Shown: positions 61,057 to 64,000 of the stretch, piece by piece
Numbering within the stretch: position 1 is the stretch's first letter
Layout: each line of letters starts with the position of its first letter
Source of the DNA: Niebla homalea
Lineage: Eukaryota > Ascomycota > Lecanoromycetes > Lecanorales > Ramalinaceae
Assembly: GCA_019925105.1 (NCBI GenBank)
Contig: JAHGAU010000001.1
Coordinates: forward strand, 2,356,001 to 2,420,000
Direction of reading: 5' to 3'
DNA: 64,000 bases
The notes under the pieces: model-generated
The model's input: only the letters and a program-made list of their open reading frames with translations
What the model was told of the DNA's origin: nothing
Databases searched by the model: none
Made by a program: the position numbers and the translations under genes

Positions 61057-64000
61057 ATGACCTTTTCTCACCACACTCATACTCGTTCAACGTCCGACAA
61101 GATGAGGAACATGCAGTTGAGGAAGAAGAAGGACCGAGACATCATGGCAAGCATGCAGCAGGCCGGCCTTGTTGCGACAGACAAACCAAGAAAGAATGCA
61201 AAGCACATGGACCTAATGGAAGCTGCTTCACAGACAGATAGCGACTCACTCTACAGGAGACAGACCCCAAAGTTGGAGAATAAAGCATACGCGGATATTG
61301 GCTCGGGGAAAGAGAACTTCTCACCAGCTTCGAAACGAGCACAGCCCAAGCCTTTCAATGGCGATGCGTCGTATAGGCAGATTGCCTACAATCAATATCT
61401 CTCACAGGCTTTTGGGCTCGATCAATCCGGACGATCTAGACCACAGCCCGGTCCCGTCGACCGTTTGAGGAGACCTGAGCTGCCAATCTCTCGCCCTGAC
61501 TCCGAGGCGAGCGCGATGACGTGTGACTCAATGGAGGTCAACTTTCACATGGCGACACAGGATCTACCGACACCGTCTGTACTTTCCGCCAAGGATCGAC
61601 GACCGAAGATTCAATTACAGATACCGGGCAAGCAGCCTTCCATCAAGAGATCCACCTCGACGGCACATCTCGTAACACAGATCAATCGCCAGAAGACCAG
61701 GGGCAAAGGAAAGCATCTGTCAACCCAAATCTCACCACCTTCAGCAACGGATCCACAGCATAAAGACGCGCCTGCGCCGCTCTCCATAGTGTCGCCCTTG
61801 TCTGTAGTGGAAATGCCGAAGCCACGAAGACCCTTTTCGGCTTGGTCATTGGAAGACATGACCAATGAGAACAGCGCGATGGACACTCCAATGCCCAACA
61901 GTGCACCTCTGTTGGAGAAGCAGGACAGCTCCGAGTCTCCAGATGACATTTTTGGTCGGGACAGCCGGTCTTCCACTTACACTCGACGATCCTCGCTGTC
62001 AAGCCTGACCTCTGAGGCGACCATGATGCCAAAACCAAACCTAAGTCGAAGACATAGCATTGCATTCTCCATCGCCGATCCGAACCTGGCGGGCGTCTTC
62101 GATGCTGCCCCATCCATGCCAAGACACAAGAAGAGTTCGGCTTCGTTGGCTTTGAATACGAACAAGCCGTTGCCACCTGCGCCAGACATGGAAGAGGTCC
62201 GACCGCTCCGTCTCCCTAGTCAGTCCTATTCCTGCGGTACCGCACTCCACCCCAAGCGCAGGGCACCATCCCCACTCAACATTTCCCGGTCCTCGACTGT
62301 CATCGAGCCTCCAAAGCGGATGTCATCACTAAGGTCGAAATACACTCCAGCTGATCTTGACGCCTTGGATGCGGCGTTTGTCAAGTCGAGTCCCTCGGTG
62401 GCAAGCTTTGGCCATTGGCGTGAGCCATCGTGGGAGCAAGCCCAAAATGCTTTGGAGGAGCACTTGGACACGATAGTCGAGGATGATTCCCCACGCAGTG
62501 GTGTGTCCTTTGTCAATAACCCGTTGCAACTCAGTCGCGGACCAAATGACATGATGCCATCACGACAAGCGCCAGCCCCACCACCATCAATTAATCTCAA
62601 ATTAAGCGATGGCAGCGTCAGTAGCAGGAAGCGACTGCAGAAGCAGCCGGCAAAACACGTGGCTATGCAGATGAAGTCGGACAATATGAGCGATCGAAGC
62701 AGCAACGAGTTCCGTAAGCGCATTTCTGCGCCCGTTGGTGGCAGTTTAATCAAGGCCAATCGGATCCTTGGCAAAAGTGGGACAGAGGAGACTAGCCAAG
62801 CACCTGCATCAGTCCAAATGGAACGGGAAATCAGCAGCGAATCCAACTGGAGTTCAAGCGAGTCGGCTGATCATTCGTATAATGGGGACAGCTCTAGTCC
62901 GAATATGTCTCACCGGGAGGACACAAGTACGCCCGAGACTGATATATCTTCAATTCCGGATCACGCTTTCGAGGAGATTAAGGCACGACTGGAATTACTC
63001 AGCCCCAAACATGATCTGCCATCAATCTTCACCACCTGGGATCATGTTGAGCCCAATTCCCCCTTTAAGCTGCCATTGCAGGAACATTCCCGACCAACGA
63101 CCTTCGAGAGTGACTCTCCACCAGAAGAGCCATTCAAGCCCTTCCCCTTCGCAGCGACAGAAGTCCAATCGACGTCTGTTCAGTCGGATGGCGACCCTCA
63201 CGCTGACATTCCGATTAAGTTCGAAGAGGCAATAGATCTGTCTGCAATTCGCCCACGCGAGCGCCAACTGAGCGGCCAGGAAAGCCTGCGCCCGCGCTCT
63301 CTGGCTTCGATCGCCATGTCTGAGATCCCTGACCTTTATGCCGCCATGCCTGCTTCATACGATGAGCTGTCCGCCGAGGAGGCTGAACGTATGATTTCAG
63401 CAGATGCAGCCGAGAAGGTTCTGCTTCGAATTCTAGAAAATCTTGACAATTTGCAGGACTTGTTTGCCACAGCAACTGTCAGCCGAGGCTTCTACCGTAC
63501 ATTCAAGAGGTACGAACTTCCGCTGATGAAGAACGCTCTCTACGGCATGTCTCCCGCAGCTTGGGAGCTACGCGAGATGACTTCTCCCTACCCTGGCCTT
63601 GAAGGAGGTGACGGCAATATGTCTCCTCGTCTGGACTACAGTCCCACACTGTATCTGCAGCACTACATGCGCGACATGTACACTATGATCGCGCTCAAGT
63701 CTATGATCCTCATTCACTGCGAATCATTCCTACGAGCCGACACCATCACTGCCCTCGCAGGAGGCGAAACTGAACGCGCATCACAGATTGACGACGCCTT
63801 CTGGCGTGTCTGGACGTTCTGCCAGATATTCGGAAATGGTTCACACCGCGAGGACGACATTGTTGGTCAAATGGATTGGCTGCGGGGTGGACCTCTCGCG
63901 CGAAAGCAGAAGGAGAAAGTCGGACCTGAGAACAAAGGCCTTGTTTTTGCCCCCATCGTATCTTTTGGCTATGGCAATGCTGGTGGTCTGTCAGCTGAAG
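61057..64000 (+). CDS. large conserved fungal protein of unknown function, N-terminal 981 codons (3' end outside window)
   Basis: An uninterrupted frame runs from ATG 61057 to the right edge. Residues 1 to about 750 are disordered: rich in Ser, Pro, Arg and Lys, with many SP/TP sites (TPSVLS, SPLNIS, STPETD) that could be phosphorylated, and a KEN box (SGKENFSP) near 90. A folded helical domain starts near 757 with LYAAMPASYDELSAEEAERM and continues through EKVLLRILENLDNLQDLF, FYRTFKRYELPLMKNALYG, LQHYMRDMYTMIALKSMIL and DDAFWRVWTFCQIFG. I recognise this as a widespread uncharacterised Pezizomycotina protein, with an F-box-like helical segment (LLRILENLDNLQDLF) as a weak hint. No catalytic motif, signal peptide or membrane helix is seen. 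Confidence 0.75.
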   Translation, partial: MTFSHHTHTRSTSDKMRNMQLRKKKDRDIMASMQQAGLVATDKPRKNAKHMDLMEAASQTDSDSLYRRQTPKLENKAYADIGSGKENFSPASKRAQPKPFNGDASYRQIAYNQYLSQAFGLDQSGRSRPQPGPVDRLRRPELPISRPDSEASAMTCDSMEVNFHMATQDLPTPSVLSAKDRRPKIQLQIPGKQPSIKRSTSTAHLVTQINRQKTRGKGKHLSTQISPPSATDPQHKDAPAPLSIVSPLSVVEMPKPRRPFSAWSLEDMTNENSAMDTPMPNSAPLLEKQDSSESPDDIFGRDSRSSTYTRRSSLSSLTSEATMMPKPNLSRRHSIAFSIADPNLAGVFDAAPSMPRHKKSSASLALNTNKPLPPAPDMEEVRPLRLPSQSYSCGTALHPKRRAPSPLNISRSSTVIEPPKRMSSLRSKYTPADLDALDAAFVKSSPSVASFGHWREPSWEQAQNALEEHLDTIVEDDSPRSGVSFVNNPLQLSRGPNDMMPSRQAPAPPPSINLKLSDGSVSSRKRLQKQPAKHVAMQMKSDNMSDRSSNEFRKRISAPVGGSLIKANRILGKSGTEETSQAPASVQMEREISSESNWSSSESADHSYNGDSSSPNMSHREDTSTPETDISSIPDHAFEEIKARLELLSPKHDLPSIFTTWDHVEPNSPFKLPLQEHSRPTTFESDSPPEEPFKPFPFAATEVQSTSVQSDGDPHADIPIKFEEAIDLSAIRPRERQLSGQESLRPRSLASIAMSEIPDLYAAMPASYDELSAEEAERMISADAAEKVLLRILENLDNLQDLFATATVSRGFYRTFKRYELPLMKNALYGMSPAAWELREMTSPYPGLEGGDGNMSPRLDYSPTLYLQHYMRDMYTMIALKSMILIHCESFLRADTITALAGGETERASQIDDAFWRVWTFCQIFGNGSHREDDIVGQMDWLRGGPLARKQKEKVGPENKGLVFAPIVSFGYGNAGGLSAE

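Overview
The window comes from a filamentous ascomycete (Pezizomycotina) chromosome. Evidence: genes are interrupted by short introns, mostly 48-150 nt, with GTATGT/GTGAGT donors and CTAAC/CTGAC branch sites; there is a bifunctional mitochondrial Arg5,6 precursor, a fungal methylcitrate cycle, a Zn2Cys6 regulator, a New1-type ABC ATPase and fungal cell-wall enzymes. The class (Dothideomycetes, Eurotiomycetes or other) cannot be fixed from the sequence alone. I reconstructed 24 protein genes; two run off the ends of the window. Spliced models were checked for reading phase at every junction but not against transcripts.

Left part (0-6.5 kb): the C-terminus of a MARVEL-type membrane protein, a secreted cysteine-rich protein, an arginase-fold protein in which one metal-ligand His is Cys, a short-chain dehydrogenase and a 12-TM MFS exporter. 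Metabolic core (7.7-24.3 kb): mcsA (2-methylcitrate synthase), arg5,6, a GT2 glycosyltransferase, a membrane GH16 glucanase, then mcdA and mclA (2-methylcitrate dehydratase and methylisocitrate lyase) transcribed divergently from one 481-bp promoter. The three enzymes cover the route from propionyl-CoA plus oxaloacetate to pyruvate plus succinate (a separate hydratase step may be needed), and all three carry plausible mitochondrial presequences. A 405-bp Mutator-type MITE with 49-bp inverted repeats and a 10-bp target duplication sits 185 bp upstream of arg5,6.

Middle part (26-47 kb): a 14-TM MFS transporter, NEW1, an APC amino-acid permease, the exocytic R-SNARE Snc1, a GPI-anchored GH76 mannanase-like protein (Dfg5/Dcw1), a Zn2Cys6 regulator, and a type II membrane GH3 beta-glucosidase divergent from that regulator. 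From 47.0 to 49.4 kb lies a gene-poor island with an AT-rich degenerate stretch, a 17-bp minisatellite and an intron-containing tRNA-Lys(UUU)-like gene whose acceptor stem is imperfect.

Right part (49.4-64 kb): an HhH-GPD DNA glycosylase, a small conserved fungal protein, a second short-chain dehydrogenase, a glutamine-synthetase-like ligase, a dienelactone hydrolase, a 3.7-kb stretch without a recognisable gene, and the first 981 codons of a large, mostly disordered fungal protein of unknown function. I did not find a clear new multi-gene system; the items most worth following are the methylcitrate locus, the MULE MITE, the tRNA-like gene, the His-to-Cys ureohydrolase and several last introns that lie just before the stop codon and would be missed by ORF-based calling.
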